NCBI GenBank assembly: GCA_036397035.1
Contig: DASWJS010000007.1
Location: 182,830 to 246,829, forward strand
Length of the DNA stretch: 64,000 bases
Reading direction: 5' to 3'
From: DASWJS01 sp036397035
Lineage (GTDB): Bacteria; Actinomycetota; AC-67
The position numbers were made by a program, and so were the translations under genes. Under the pieces are notes generated by a model. The model saw only the letters and a list, made by a program, of their open reading frames with translations, did not search any database and had not been told where the DNA came from. Positions 1 to 8,221 of the stretch are shown here, piece by piece (position 1 is the stretch's first letter; every line of letters starts with the position of its first letter).

Positions 1-468
1 TCCCAAAAGAGCCACCATCGCAGCAGGAATGAGAGCCGAGACCTGACCACCGTCGACCGAGGTGGCCCCTCCGAGCCAGTCCTGAGCCAACGGTCCTCCC
101 AGCGCAACGTACAGCCATGCTGGGAGTGAGGCGCTAATGACCAGCTGTGAAGCGTTGAAGGCGTGGCGCATGATTCCGCGACGGCGCTCGGTTCGACTGA
201 TGCTCAGGGTTGCAAAGATGTTCGCGAGCATCGCGGTAGCTGGGCCCCCGGAGACCATCGCGGCGAAGGTGATAACAAAGCTGATGTCGTATAGCGCGCC
301 ACCTTGGAAGCGGAGGGGGAACTGCGCGGTCAGGAACGCGAGTAGGGCGAAGCCCAATACGGAGGTTGCGTCGAGATGCCGGTCGTGCGAGAGGGTGAGG
401 GCGAAGGAGACCAACGCCGTCGCGACCGCGAGGCTTACGTAGAGTCGAATTCTGTTCGGGTTCGGCAA
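1..468 (-). CDS. N-terminal part of a multi-pass membrane protein, cut by the window edge
   Basis: Only the first 156 codons are present; the gene runs off the left edge. Reading starts at a TTG preceded by GGAGG with 8 bases between. The product has a short basic start (LPNPNRIRLY) and hydrophobic stretches at about residues 9-26, 37-52, 58-88 and 103-123, so four or more membrane segments, with an arginine-rich loop (SRTERRRGIMRH) between the last two. No soluble domain is visible. The layout resembles the membrane sensor half of HD-GYP, GGDEF or kinase signalling proteins, but this is inference because the rest is missing. The frame stays open upstream of the TTG but has no ATG and no better ribosome site. 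Confidence 0.6.
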   Translation of the reverse strand, partial: MPNPNRIRLYVSLAVATALVSFALTLSHDRHLDATSVLGFALLAFLTAQFPLRFQGGALYDISFVITFAAMVSGGPATAMLANIFATLSISRTERRRGIMRHAFNASQLVISASLPAWLYVALGGPLAQDWLGGATSVDGGQVSALIPAAMVALLG

Positions 469-491
469 CGGTGTTGCCTCCGCTGAGTCTC

Positions 492-753
492 CATAGGATC
501 TTGAGGCCGGGCGAGTTCCGAGCTGGTTTCTGTGCTCTTCATCAGTGGTTATCCTCTGGTGATTACCAGCGGGCCTGCGCGCCAGCCGCAAGGATCGTTG
601 CGGCGAGCGTCGCGAGAATCGCGAGAATGCGCTTCATCTAGCGTCAGCCCCTTACAAAAGTGGATTTCCCCCTGTCCGCTAAGGAGGGGATAGATCCGCT
701 TCGCTTTGTTGGGACATCAGCCCGGGCTACTCGGCCGGCCTCAAGATCCTATG
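492..753. repeat. 19-bp inverted repeat pair
   Basis: Bases 492-510 (CATAGGATCTTGAGGCCGG) and 735-753 are exact reverse complements over 19 bases, with 224 bases between. The match stops abruptly at both ends. The left copy lies just inside the frame upstream of the membrane gene's TTG start. No transposase or target duplication is visible. It could be a pair of regulator sites or the trace of a rearrangement. Confidence 0.6.
563..637 (-). CDS. possible 24-residue hydrophobic peptide
   Basis: A short frame starts at ATG 637 with an AAGGGG-like ribosome site about 11 bases upstream and stops at TAA 563-565. The predicted product begins MKRILAILATLAATILAAG and ends AQARW, so it looks like a bare signal peptide or small membrane peptide. 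It lies just upstream of, and in the same direction as, the membrane protein that starts at 468. It could be a leader peptide, a small membrane peptide or chance. It has no cysteine, so it does not look like an AgrD-type thiolactone precursor. Confidence 0.3.
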   Translation of the reverse strand: MKRILAILATLAATILAAGAQARW

Positions 754-897
754 CAGTTGTCACTTCTTCCTCGAACACGGCACCTGTGTTCTTTAGAAAA
801 CGGCCTGCGATCTGACCCGAAGTTGGTCCAAAGTTCCTATCCGGGAGAACAGGACAGGCCCCAGGTCCTGGCGTTGGTGATGCCAGAGTGATGCAAG

Positions 898-1185
898 TCA
901 ACTGTTGTTACTAGAGATACGTGGTGAGGGTTGCACACCCCCTCTCAGGTTGTCAAGGGGTCGGCCTGTTACGCTTTCAGAAACGGCGCCAGAAACTAGG
1001 GAATTCAGGTGTGTGAGGTTGTTGACAAGACGGGTTATCACGCTCTCGGGGAATCGTCGATGGCCACCAAGCGTCGACAAGTAAGGAAGCCGACCCTCCT
1101 TCGCCCATCGTGACACGGTCTTGGGCGAGACTTGGAGCCGACGAGCCACTTCTGCAGTGCGCAAGTAGTTCTCTCGATCATGCAT
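898..1185 (-). CDS. BldC-like MerR-type DNA-binding protein
   Basis: A 95-residue protein starting at ATG 1185, six bases after AGGAGA. Residues 8-55 match the BldC/excisionase winged helix-turn-helix: LRTAEVARRLQVSPKTVSRW followed by AKEGRLP and the wing TLGGHRRF, very close to Streptomyces BldC (TPAEVATMF..DPKTVTRWAKAGK...TLGGHRRY). The family binds direct repeats and controls developmental genes. The C-terminal 35 residues are polar and not conserved. The frame is open further upstream, but the ribosome site and the domain start favour this ATG. It is transcribed away from the unknown gene at 1307, with a shared 121-bp gap holding a dyad. BldC identity is by family resemblance; the target is unknown. 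Confidence 0.8.
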   Translation of the reverse strand: MHDRENYLRTAEVARRLQVSPKTVSRWAKEGRLPYLSTLGGHRRFPESVITRLVNNLTHLNSLVSGAVSESVTGRPLDNLRGGVQPSPRISSNNS

Positions 1186-1220
1186 AGTTCTCTCCTGTCG
1201 TCTGGCATTCCGGACGCGGG

Positions 1221-1247
1221 TCGACACCGTGGGTGGTGTATTGTCGA
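1221..1247. promoter_or_regulatory. dyad in divergent promoter region
   Basis: Outer arms TCGACA (1221-1226) and TGTCGA (1242-1247) enclose inner arms ACACC (1224-1228) and GGTGT (1235-1239). The dyad lies between the start of the bldC-like gene and the divergent gene at 1307, where an operator would sit. The binding protein is not known; autoregulation by the BldC-like protein is a guess. Confidence 0.4.
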
Positions 1248-1306
1248 GCAGCAGGAAGCGTGGGGCGTCTGAGGTAACGGACCCTCGAGGTGGGGGAGCT
1301 AGCTGG

Positions 1307-1957
1307 ATGGAGCGAAACGGAGCAAGTTCCATCGTTTGGGAAGACTTGGAAACTGAACTTTCCAAGATCCCCAGTGTTACCGCTGTCAAGATCTTTCCGA
1401 ACAACTCCGGCGAAGTGCAAGAGGTGCACGTCCTGGCCGGTCGGGATCGTGCCGCGAAGCAGATAGTTCGTGACATCCAGAGCGTCGCGGTCACTCGTTT
1501 CGGTTTGGAAATCGACTATCGGAAAGTCAGCGTTGTGCAGCTCGACGACGGCGAGGGACCGGACGAACCGACCGGCCCCGAGCGCGACGGGCGAGTAATC
1601 CTTGACAAGGTTTCTATCGAGGTCGTTCGAGGTGCCGTACTCGCGAAAGTCACGATGTCTCTTGGGACTACTCAAATAGATGGCGAGTCCAGAGGTCCAG
1701 CAGGGACGGAAACGAAGGCGGTTTCCCGAGCTGTAATTGATGGCCTCTCGAGATTCACAGGAGACGCAGTGGTCGATGTTGAGGTCGCCGAAGTCATCGA
1801 AGCAGGGTCCTATCGCATTGCGATCTCGATCCTTCGAACGGGCTCTTCGAGGGGGCCGAGGACGTCGTGTGGAACGGCTATCGTCCATCGGGATCCGATT
1901 GATGCCATCGCTCGCGCTTCGCTCGCCGCGTTGAATCGGCTGGTTCGGCCGGAATAG
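1307..1957 (+). CDS. conserved-looking protein of unknown function
   Basis: A 216-residue soluble protein starting at ATG 1307 behind GGGGGAG. No signal peptide or membrane segment is seen. It appears to have two halves. Residues 1-70 include SVTAVKIFPNNSGEVQEVHV, then KQIVRDIQSVAVTRFG and IDYRKVSVVQLD, a pattern with the feel of a conserved motif rather than random coding. Residues 85-215 form alternating beta and alpha segments ending IARASLAALNRLV. A charged linker (DGEGPDEPTGPERDGR) separates them. I recall uncharacterised proteins in Firmicutes and Actinomycetota with a similar KQIVRDIQS motif but cannot assign a function. It faces the bldC-like gene across a dyad and runs towards the LuxR gene. 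Confidence 0.65.
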   Translation: MERNGASSIVWEDLETELSKIPSVTAVKIFPNNSGEVQEVHVLAGRDRAAKQIVRDIQSVAVTRFGLEIDYRKVSVVQLDDGEGPDEPTGPERDGRVILDKVSIEVVRGAVLAKVTMSLGTTQIDGESRGPAGTETKAVSRAVIDGLSRFTGDAVVDVEVAEVIEAGSYRIAISILRTGSSRGPRTSCGTAIVHRDPIDAIARASLAALNRLVRPE

Positions 1958-2027
1958 CGTCGTCGAGTTGGCCACGCCCGAATAGTCCCTTGCCCCCGAG
2001 CGTGTGTCCACCGGAGTAAGGCGTAGG

Positions 2028-4760
2028 TTAATCGGTCGGGGAACGCTTTGGATTTCCTCCGCTCAGGGCGGTTGAGGCGTGAGCGAGTTTGGCCAAGCCG
2101 GTTCTTGTGTGAATGCCGGTTGTGGTCATGATGTTTTCAACGTGCTTCTTCACAGTGGACTCCCGAATTCCAAGCCGGCGCGCGATGTTGGCGTTCGTAA
2201 GCCCTTCCGCCACCGCCTCAACAACATCGGCCTCCCTTGGTGTGAGGCCGCGGGAATCCCTATTCTTTGGCCTCCCCCTCCTCGTTGCCGCCAACGCCTG
2301 AAGGCAAAGGTCCAAGTATCGGGTTGCCCCCAAGCGCTCGAAGATCAAAGCTGCTGATGCGTAAAGACCGGCTGCCGTGGCCGTTGGGGCGGAGGCGGGG
2401 AGGAGTTGAGCGAAGTCTAACGCCAAACGAGCACGCTCGAAGGGCATTGGTCCGATCTCACCCGCGTCGAGTACCCCAGGAGTAGGTCCAGCCCGCGAAG
2501 GGTCAATCTTGAGGCGAAGGCGCTCAACTGCCGGGCTCCAGTGCGGAGCGATCGGGAGCCATCTCTCGGCAAGACCCAGACTCCTTCGCGCCTCGGAGCG
2601 ATATCCAAGAGAAAGGGCGACCTCGCCAAGGGTGCACGCAATTGCTGGCTGCTCGATGGGCTCGGTTGCCTGACTCTCGAGGGCCGCAACCGCCTCAGAT
2701 AGCGCTTCAAAGGCCGCCTCGTGGTGTTGTGCCTCCAGGAGAGTGGCTCCTTTTGCAAACAGGGAATCTATCCTACATCCGATGTTCGAGAGTTTTGGTG
2801 CCATGGCCGCTGCGCGAAGGGCGGAGTCCAGCGCGGCTGGAATGTCGCCGCGCCATGCACTTAGCCGCGCGTAGTTGTTGAGGTTGAGACACAGGTTCCA
2901 GAAATCCCCCGATCGCTCTGACCGGGTGATCGAGCGACGTAGAGTAGTGCTCGCTTCGTCCCAACTCCCCTCGAGAACCATCAGCCATCCCAGGTTCGCC
3001 TCAAGATAGGCCCTGTCTCTCGGCTCCGGTCCCATCGCCAGAGCTTCATCGATCATCGTGCGACTCGAGGAGATTTCACCTCGGGCGTATCTCGCCTGCG
3101 CAAGATGGCCCAAGACGCGTATGCGCAGGGGCTCCTCGAGGTCTTGCGATGCCAAATCGACTAGCAGACGTTCGGCCGTGTCGGTATCGTGCTCCACCCC
3201 GGCCATGACTGCCTTGTTGTGCGCTATGTCGGCTCGAATCTTGTCGTCAGCCTCGGCGCTTGCGCCGTCGAGGTCGCGACGAGCATCCTCGAATCGGCCT
3301 GCAAGCCGACTTGCATAGCTGCGCATCAGAAGCAGCCTGGACGGCGACGAGCTGGTCGGCGCTAGGTCCACTGCCTCATTTAGAAGCTCGACTGCGTCTA
3401 GGGGGTGACTGTGCGTAAGAGTGCGCGCTCGCGCCTCAAGCAAGTCGCGCCGTTCCAATGGATCCAGGACGTGGGCGAGTAGCTCTCCATAGAGATCGCT
3501 TGCCTCGTGGGAGGCCCCGGAGAGCTCGGCTGCCTGAGCTGCCTGGTGCAACAGATCAGCTAACTCATCCGGAGGGACCAGGGAACGACCGGCGTGAAAT
3601 GCCAGTTCCCTTGGGGATGCGTTCGGTGAGAGTGAACGCAAGGCGTTGAAGATGCGGGAGTGCAACTCGGCCAGCGAGGCGGATGGAGTCGTTGAGATCA
3701 CCGATGTTTCATGGAGTGGATGCAACAGCTTGTATTGAGCTGGGGAGCTTGCTTGTAGCAGATGCCTTGTCTGAAGGAGGTCGAGCACGCCCACCAGGGA
3801 GTCGATAGTCATCCCGGAGTAGGCTCGCAGCTCTTCGAAGGTGGCTTCGCGGCCGAGGGCGGCGAGGGCTCGGGCGATGTCTGTGGCTTCGGGCGGGAGC
3901 GTGCGCATTTTGGCCGCGATCATCTCGGTGAGGGATCGAGACGGCTTGACCTTGCCGAGATCGACCGTCCAATGACCGCCGATGGCGCTCAGGGCATCGG
4001 CGTCCTTCCAGGAGCGCAGGGTCTCGATGACGAACATGGGGTTCCCGAGCGTCCGGTCGTGCAAATGCTCGGCGATGGAGGGAAGCAGCTCACCCCCGAG
4101 TTCGCGGTGCGCGAGGTCCTGCACCTGCTCCGGCGTCAGCCCGCGCACCTCGATGTAGTCGACCCACAGGTCTGAGGTCGGCTCGGGCAGGCGGATGGCC
4201 TGCTGGCCGTCCTCGGCGAGGCGCGACGTTGCGATGATCGCGATGGGCCCTTCGACGACGCGCACCGCCTGCAGCAGGAGGTCGACGCCCTCCTTCGGCG
4301 CCCAATGGTAGTCGTCGATCATCAGCGCGACCGGCGCGAGCGACGCAATGTCCTCCAGGCCCTGTGCGATCTGTGGGAGCGCCGCCGGATACTCGTCGTT
4401 GGTCGTAATGCCGCGGATGGTGTCGAGCACCTTCGTCAGGGTCATCGGCGGCTCGACTCCGCGCGTGCGGGCTTCGTCCACCACGCCGTTGAGAAGTTCG
4501 CCGATCGGGAACCGGGCCGGGAGTCCGGCCGCCGCGGGCGCTCGCACGGAGCCGGTCAGCGCGCCGCGCTCGCCGGCGACGCGCTGTGCCCAACGCAGCA
4601 GCGCAGTCTTGCCGATCCCGGCCGGCCCGAGGAGGACCCCGGCGTGCGGACCTTCGGAGAACGCGCGGTCGAGCAGATCGCTCAGGCGTTGCGTTTCGCG
4701 CTCACGGCCGATGAGGTCTTCGTCGGTGATGAGATCCGCGATCTCGGAGGGGCGGCGCAT
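2028..4760 (-). CDS. large ATP-binding LuxR-family regulator (LAL/MalT type)
   Basis: A 910-residue protein. Residues 16-200 form an AAA/NTPase domain with Walker A GPAGIGKT (45-52) and Walker B VALMIDDYHWA. A long helical, TPR-like middle follows. The end carries a LuxR helix-turn-helix (GLTPREADVVEAVAEGLTN, then TVKKHVENIM). Such proteins bind ATP and an inducer, then activate promoters. The start is the ATG at 4760. Odd point: base composition changes inside the gene. The part coding the ATPase (about 3840-4760) is very GC-rich like the rest of the window, while the TPR and HTH part (2028 to about 3780) is clearly lower, so the gene may be a mosaic. It ends facing the unknown gene at 1307-1957. 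Confidence 0.88.
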   Translation of the reverse strand: MRRPSEIADLITDEDLIGRERETQRLSDLLDRAFSEGPHAGVLLGPAGIGKTALLRWAQRVAGERGALTGSVRAPAAAGLPARFPIGELLNGVVDEARTRGVEPPMTLTKVLDTIRGITTNDEYPAALPQIAQGLEDIASLAPVALMIDDYHWAPKEGVDLLLQAVRVVEGPIAIIATSRLAEDGQQAIRLPEPTSDLWVDYIEVRGLTPEQVQDLAHRELGGELLPSIAEHLHDRTLGNPMFVIETLRSWKDADALSAIGGHWTVDLGKVKPSRSLTEMIAAKMRTLPPEATDIARALAALGREATFEELRAYSGMTIDSLVGVLDLLQTRHLLQASSPAQYKLLHPLHETSVISTTPSASLAELHSRIFNALRSLSPNASPRELAFHAGRSLVPPDELADLLHQAAQAAELSGASHEASDLYGELLAHVLDPLERRDLLEARARTLTHSHPLDAVELLNEAVDLAPTSSSPSRLLLMRSYASRLAGRFEDARRDLDGASAEADDKIRADIAHNKAVMAGVEHDTDTAERLLVDLASQDLEEPLRIRVLGHLAQARYARGEISSSRTMIDEALAMGPEPRDRAYLEANLGWLMVLEGSWDEASTTLRRSITRSERSGDFWNLCLNLNNYARLSAWRGDIPAALDSALRAAAMAPKLSNIGCRIDSLFAKGATLLEAQHHEAAFEALSEAVAALESQATEPIEQPAIACTLGEVALSLGYRSEARRSLGLAERWLPIAPHWSPAVERLRLKIDPSRAGPTPGVLDAGEIGPMPFERARLALDFAQLLPASAPTATAAGLYASAALIFERLGATRYLDLCLQALAATRRGRPKNRDSRGLTPREADVVEAVAEGLTNANIARRLGIRESTVKKHVENIMTTTGIHTRTGLAKLAHASTALSGGNPKRSPTD

Positions 4761-4811
4761 GCCCTATGGTGACCGCCAGTCGCCGCAAGTGTCCAGTGGT
4801 TGCCATACATC

Positions 4812-5384
4812 CTATGACGGGTTGTCTGCCTTCACCTTTGCATTCGGAGCGCGGGTATGGGCCCGGGAGACCATCAGGTCTTGGATAAGCAGGATCAAAC
4901 CCGCCCAAATGACGAGGTCTCCGATGCTCACGACGTGCGGATGGCGGAAGGGAATGATGTCGCTGAGCGGACGGAGCAAGACGTCGTCGTCGGTGGTGAT
5001 GAAGTGCTTTCCCCGCACGACGAGCTGATGGGTCTGGTCGGCCGGGATGCCCGCACGGACCGCGGCGTCCTGACTCACCGGCATGCCCTGGTTGGCCAGG
5101 ATGACCGCAAAGTTGAGCGCGGCGCCGAGCGCGACGAACGCCATCCCCGTCACACGGAAGTTCTTTCCCGCGAAGGCGAACAGCACGAAGTAGGACGCGA
5201 CGATGAACGCGAACGCGGCGACGCTCCACGAGCGCGGCAGGAACTGCGCGGCGATCTGCAGCAGGGCGGCGGACCAGGCGACGGGGAGCCAGCGCACGCG
5301 GCTCGAATTGATGTTGCGAATCCGCCCGCCCCGCGCGTAGCCGATCAATAGTCCGGCCACGATGACGAACAGAAGTGCGTACAA
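4812..5384 (-). CDS. DUF5317 family membrane protein
   Basis: A 190-residue protein read from a TTG at 5384 behind GGGGGA. Hydrophobic segments lie near residues 2-16, 32-48, 54-70, 78-96 and 153-168. The second half has the features I associate with DUF5317: NQGMPVSQDA, a histidine-rich stretch, LLRPLSDIIPFRHPHVVSIG and then a final membrane helix. Function is unknown; members sit in the cytoplasmic membrane of Actinomycetota and Firmicutes. It ends 51 bases before the start of the LuxR gene, in the same direction, so the two could share a transcript. Confidence 0.75.
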   Translation of the reverse strand: MYALLFVIVAGLLIGYARGGRIRNINSSRVRWLPVAWSAALLQIAAQFLPRSWSVAAFAFIVASYFVLFAFAGKNFRVTGMAFVALGAALNFAVILANQGMPVSQDAAVRAGIPADQTHQLVVRGKHFITTDDDVLLRPLSDIIPFRHPHVVSIGDLVIWAGLILLIQDLMVSRAHTRAPNAKVKADNPS

Positions 5385-5452
5385 GGTGTTCCCCCGCTCG
5401 GCGCTGTTACCCTGCGGCGATTATCGCACTACGGGTCGCGGGAGGTTGGGAA

Positions 5453-6235
5453 GTGGGAGAGGAATCGAGCGTTCTGTACGAGGCCGGGGCTACCGCACGC
5501 ATCACGATCAACCGTCCGGAGAAGAGGAACGCGCTCAACGCGATCGTCATCCGCGCGCTGCGAGACGCGTTCGAGCGGGCGAAGCAGGATCCAGGCGTTC
5601 GTGTCGTCGTGCTGACCGGGTCGGGCGACCGCGCGTTTTGCGCCGGCGCCGACCTTGGCGGCTTCACGCCCGACCAGTCCAAGCTCGACCAGCACGCGCT
5701 GCGCGGCGAACTGGTCGAGCTGCTGGTCGAGATGGACCGGCTCGGCAAGCCGATCGTCGCCCGGGTGAACGGCCACGCGCTCGCGGGCGGCTTCGGTCTG
5801 CTCTGCGCGTGCGATCACGCAATCGCCGTCGACGAGGCCGGATTCGGCATGCCGGAGATCAACATCGGATTGTGGCCGTACATCATCTCAGTGGTCGTGC
5901 GGCGCGTGCTGCCCGAGCGCACGGCGCTCGAGCTGATGATGACCGGCAGGCGCATCGACGCCGCCGAGGCGCTGCGGCTGGGGGTCGTGAACCGCGTCGT
6001 GCCTGCGGCCGAGCTGGACGCGGCGGTCGAGGAGGTGTGCTCGGCATTGGGAAGCAAGAGCCCGGCGGTCATGCGGCTGGGACGCGACTCGTTCCATGCC
6101 TCGGCGCGAATGGGCTTCCGGGAGGCGCTGGACTACCTGCACGGGCAGCTCGCGCTGAACCTGGAGACCGAGGACGCGATCGAGGGCGTGACGGCGTTCT
6201 TGCAGAAGCGATCGCCGGAATGGAAGGGCCGCTAG
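5453..6235 (+). CDS. enoyl-CoA hydratase/isomerase family protein
   Basis: A 260-residue crotonase-fold protein. GTG 5453 is chosen because GGAGG lies 8 bases upstream and the product then starts at the normal family position (VLYEAGATARITINRPEKRN). The two oxyanion-hole regions are visible: AFCAGADLGGF and GHALAGGFGLLCACD. The second catalytic region reads GMPEINIGLWPYI; the first catalytic Glu of classical hydratases falls in this later region, so hydratase or isomerase activity cannot be decided. It precedes an acyl-CoA carboxylase subunit by 79 bp, which suggests a role in fatty-acid or branched-acid breakdown. Confidence 0.88.
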   Translation: MGEESSVLYEAGATARITINRPEKRNALNAIVIRALRDAFERAKQDPGVRVVVLTGSGDRAFCAGADLGGFTPDQSKLDQHALRGELVELLVEMDRLGKPIVARVNGHALAGGFGLLCACDHAIAVDEAGFGMPEINIGLWPYIISVVVRRVLPERTALELMMTGRRIDAAEALRLGVVNRVVPAAELDAAVEEVCSALGSKSPAVMRLGRDSFHASARMGFREALDYLHGQLALNLETEDAIEGVTAFLQKRSPEWKGR

Positions 6236-6314
6236 GATTGACGCCTTACCCAGGCGGGCCCGGGCATGCTTCGGAGGTTGGCCTCCGGCGAAGGGCCCCC
6301 GGAAGGGAGGACGC

Positions 6315-7910
6315 ATGACCGAGCGCGAGATGCCGACGCTCGCCTTCGAAGGTCCGGCGATGAGCGAGACGGTCGAAGACTTGCGCGGGCGCCGCGACCA
6401 TCACCTGCAGATGGGCGGCCCGGACCGGGTCGCGCGGCAGCACTCTTTGGGCAAGCTCACCGTGCGCGAGCGCATCGACCGGCTGTTCGACGCGGGGACG
6501 TTCCGCGAGACCGCGCTGCTCGGGCACCACCAGTCCTCCTCGCCGCAGATGCAGGGCAAGTTCACGCCCGCCGACGGCGTCGTCACGGGGGTCGGCGAGA
6601 TCGACGGCCGCCGCGTCGCGATGATCGCCTACGACTTCACGGTCATGGCGGGATCGATGGGCATGGTCGGCGAGCTGAAGTCATCGCGCATCCGCGAGAT
6701 CGCGCTGCGCGAGCGCATCCCGATCGTGTGGCTGATCGACTCGGCCGGCGCGCGCATCCAGGAGGCGGCCGGATCGCAGTTCGCGCGCACCGGGGACCTG
6801 TTCCGCGAACAGGTGACGATGTCGGGCGTCGTCCCGCAAGTCGCGGCGATGATGGGCCCGGGCGCGGCCGGCACCGCGTACATCCCCGGCCTGGCCGACT
6901 TCGTGCCGATGGTGAAGGGGACGAGCAGCATGGCGCTCGGCGGGCCGCACCTGGTGAAGGCCGCGGTCGGCGAAGAGGTGACCGAGCAGGAGATGGGCGG
7001 CTCGCAGGTCCACTGCAAGGTCTCCGGCGTCGCGGACCTGGAGGTCGCGGACGACGAGGAGTGTCTGCGAGCCATCCGCACCTACCTGTCGTTCTTCCCG
7101 GCGAACAATCGTGAGGCGCCGCCGGTCGCGACGGTCACGGACCCGGTCGAGCGGCGAACCGAAGACCTCTACGAGATCGTTCCGTCCAACCCGCGCAAGG
7201 CGTACGACGTCCGGAAGGTGATCGCCTCGATCGTGGACGACGGCTTCTTCTTCCCGATGAAGGGCGACTGGGCGAAGTCGATCGTCACCGGCTTCGCCCG
7301 GTTCGGCGGGCGGCCGGCCGGGATCGTGGCCAACCAGCCGATGGTGCTCGGCGGGGCGATCGACGTCAACGCGGCCGACAAGGCCGCGCGCTTCGTCTGG
7401 CTCTGCGACGCCTTCGGGATCCCGCTGGTGTTCCTGATGGACTGTCCCGGGTTCCTCGTCGGCAGCGCCGTGGAGAAGCAGGGCATCATCCGCCACGGCT
7501 CCAAGATGCTCTTCGCGGTGTCGGAGGCGACGGTGCCGAAGGTCACGGTCGTGCTGCGCAAGGGCTACGGCGCCGGCTACTACGTGATGAACGGGCGGGC
7601 CTACGAGCCCGACCTGATCGTGGGGTGGCCGACGGCGGAGATCAGCGTGATGGGGCCGGAAGGCGCGGTGAACATCATCGGGCGATCGATCCTGGAGAAG
7701 ATTCCCGAGGACGAGCGCGACGCCAAGCGCAACGAGATGATCGAGGCGGTGCGCTCGCAGATCGGGCCGTACGTCGCCGCGGGCTGGTCGTTCCTGGACG
7801 ACCTGATCGACCCGGCCGACACGCGCGCGACGATCCATCACGGTCTTGCGACCGCGCAGGGAAAGACCGTCGAGCGGCCGTGGCGAAAGCACGGGGTGCT
7901 TCCGGTGTGA
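6315..7910 (+). CDS. acyl-CoA carboxylase carboxyltransferase (beta) subunit
   Basis: A 531-residue protein of the propionyl-/acetyl-CoA carboxylase beta and methylmalonyl-CoA decarboxylase alpha family. The start ATG follows GGAGG by 5 bases. The N-terminal crotonase half shows LGKLTVRERIDRLFD, IDSAGARIQE and GPGAAGTAYIPGL; the C-terminal half shows the biotin-side region GAIDVNAADKAARF, MDCPGFLVGS and KGYGAGYYVM. It transfers CO2 from carboxy-biotin to an acyl-CoA. No biotin carboxylase (alpha) gene is in the window, but a separate 71-residue biotinyl protein lies three genes downstream. Which acyl-CoA is used cannot be told; propionyl-CoA is the usual guess. Confidence 0.9.
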   Translation: MTEREMPTLAFEGPAMSETVEDLRGRRDHHLQMGGPDRVARQHSLGKLTVRERIDRLFDAGTFRETALLGHHQSSSPQMQGKFTPADGVVTGVGEIDGRRVAMIAYDFTVMAGSMGMVGELKSSRIREIALRERIPIVWLIDSAGARIQEAAGSQFARTGDLFREQVTMSGVVPQVAAMMGPGAAGTAYIPGLADFVPMVKGTSSMALGGPHLVKAAVGEEVTEQEMGGSQVHCKVSGVADLEVADDEECLRAIRTYLSFFPANNREAPPVATVTDPVERRTEDLYEIVPSNPRKAYDVRKVIASIVDDGFFFPMKGDWAKSIVTGFARFGGRPAGIVANQPMVLGGAIDVNAADKAARFVWLCDAFGIPLVFLMDCPGFLVGSAVEKQGIIRHGSKMLFAVSEATVPKVTVVLRKGYGAGYYVMNGRAYEPDLIVGWPTAEISVMGPEGAVNIIGRSILEKIPEDERDAKRNEMIEAVRSQIGPYVAAGWSFLDDLIDPADTRATIHHGLATAQGKTVERPWRKHGVLPV

Positions 7911-8221
7911 GCCGGGGCGTCGCCGCGGCGCCGGTCGAAGCGCCCGTCCGCGAGGACCGCCCGGACACCGGCGAGCGGGTCACCCCCGACCGCCCGTGGA
8001 TCGTCATCGTGTGGAACGACCCGATCAACTTGATGTCCTACGTCACGTTCGTGTTCCAGAAGCTGTTCGGCTACTCGCGCGCCAAGGCGGAGAAGCTGAT
8101 GCTCCAGGTCCACCACGAAGGCAAGGCGGTGGTGTCCTCGGGCACGCGCGAGCGGGCCGAAGCCGACGTGTCGCGGCTCCACGCGCACGGGCTCTGGGCG
8201 ACGATGGAGCAGGACGCATGA
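7907..8221 (+). CDS. clpS: ATP-dependent Clp protease adaptor ClpS
   Basis: A 104-residue ClpS. It starts at GTG 7907, overlapping the stop of the carboxylase gene, which indicates translational coupling. After a disordered 30-residue lead it has the ClpS core: WIVIVWNDPINLMSYVTFVF, LMLQVHHEGKAVV and RAEADVSRLHAHGL. ClpS binds the ClpA/ClpC N domain and delivers N-degron substrates with bulky first residues. The N, D and H residues that line the N-degron pocket (NDPINLMSYV, VHHEGK) are present. The DUF2017 gene that usually follows clpS in Actinomycetota comes next, overlapping by 4 bases. Confidence 0.95.
   Translation: MSRGVAAAPVEAPVREDRPDTGERVTPDRPWIVIVWNDPINLMSYVTFVFQKLFGYSRAKAEKLMLQVHHEGKAVVSSGTRERAEADVSRLHAHGLWATMEQDA

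Larger units (their letters stand above)
469..897. other. 429-bp stretch without a convincing long gene
   Basis: This lies between the cut membrane gene and the bldC-like gene. It holds a possible 24-residue peptide gene and two copies of a 19-base sequence in inverted orientation, both listed separately. It also contains a weak hairpin on the + strand around 668-690 (TCCCC and GGGGA arms) with no T run. It should carry the promoter of the leftward membrane gene. I see no tRNA and no recognised riboswitch. Confidence 0.5.

Noticed and set aside
706..891. Small plus-strand frame of 61 codons
   Set aside because: No ribosome site, no recognisable motif, and it contains one arm of the inverted repeat; probably chance.
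6269..6293. Hairpin CGGAGG-TTGG-CCTCCG as a terminator between the hydratase and carboxylase genes
   Set aside because: The stem is good but no T run follows and the genes look co-transcribed; there is no support for termination.
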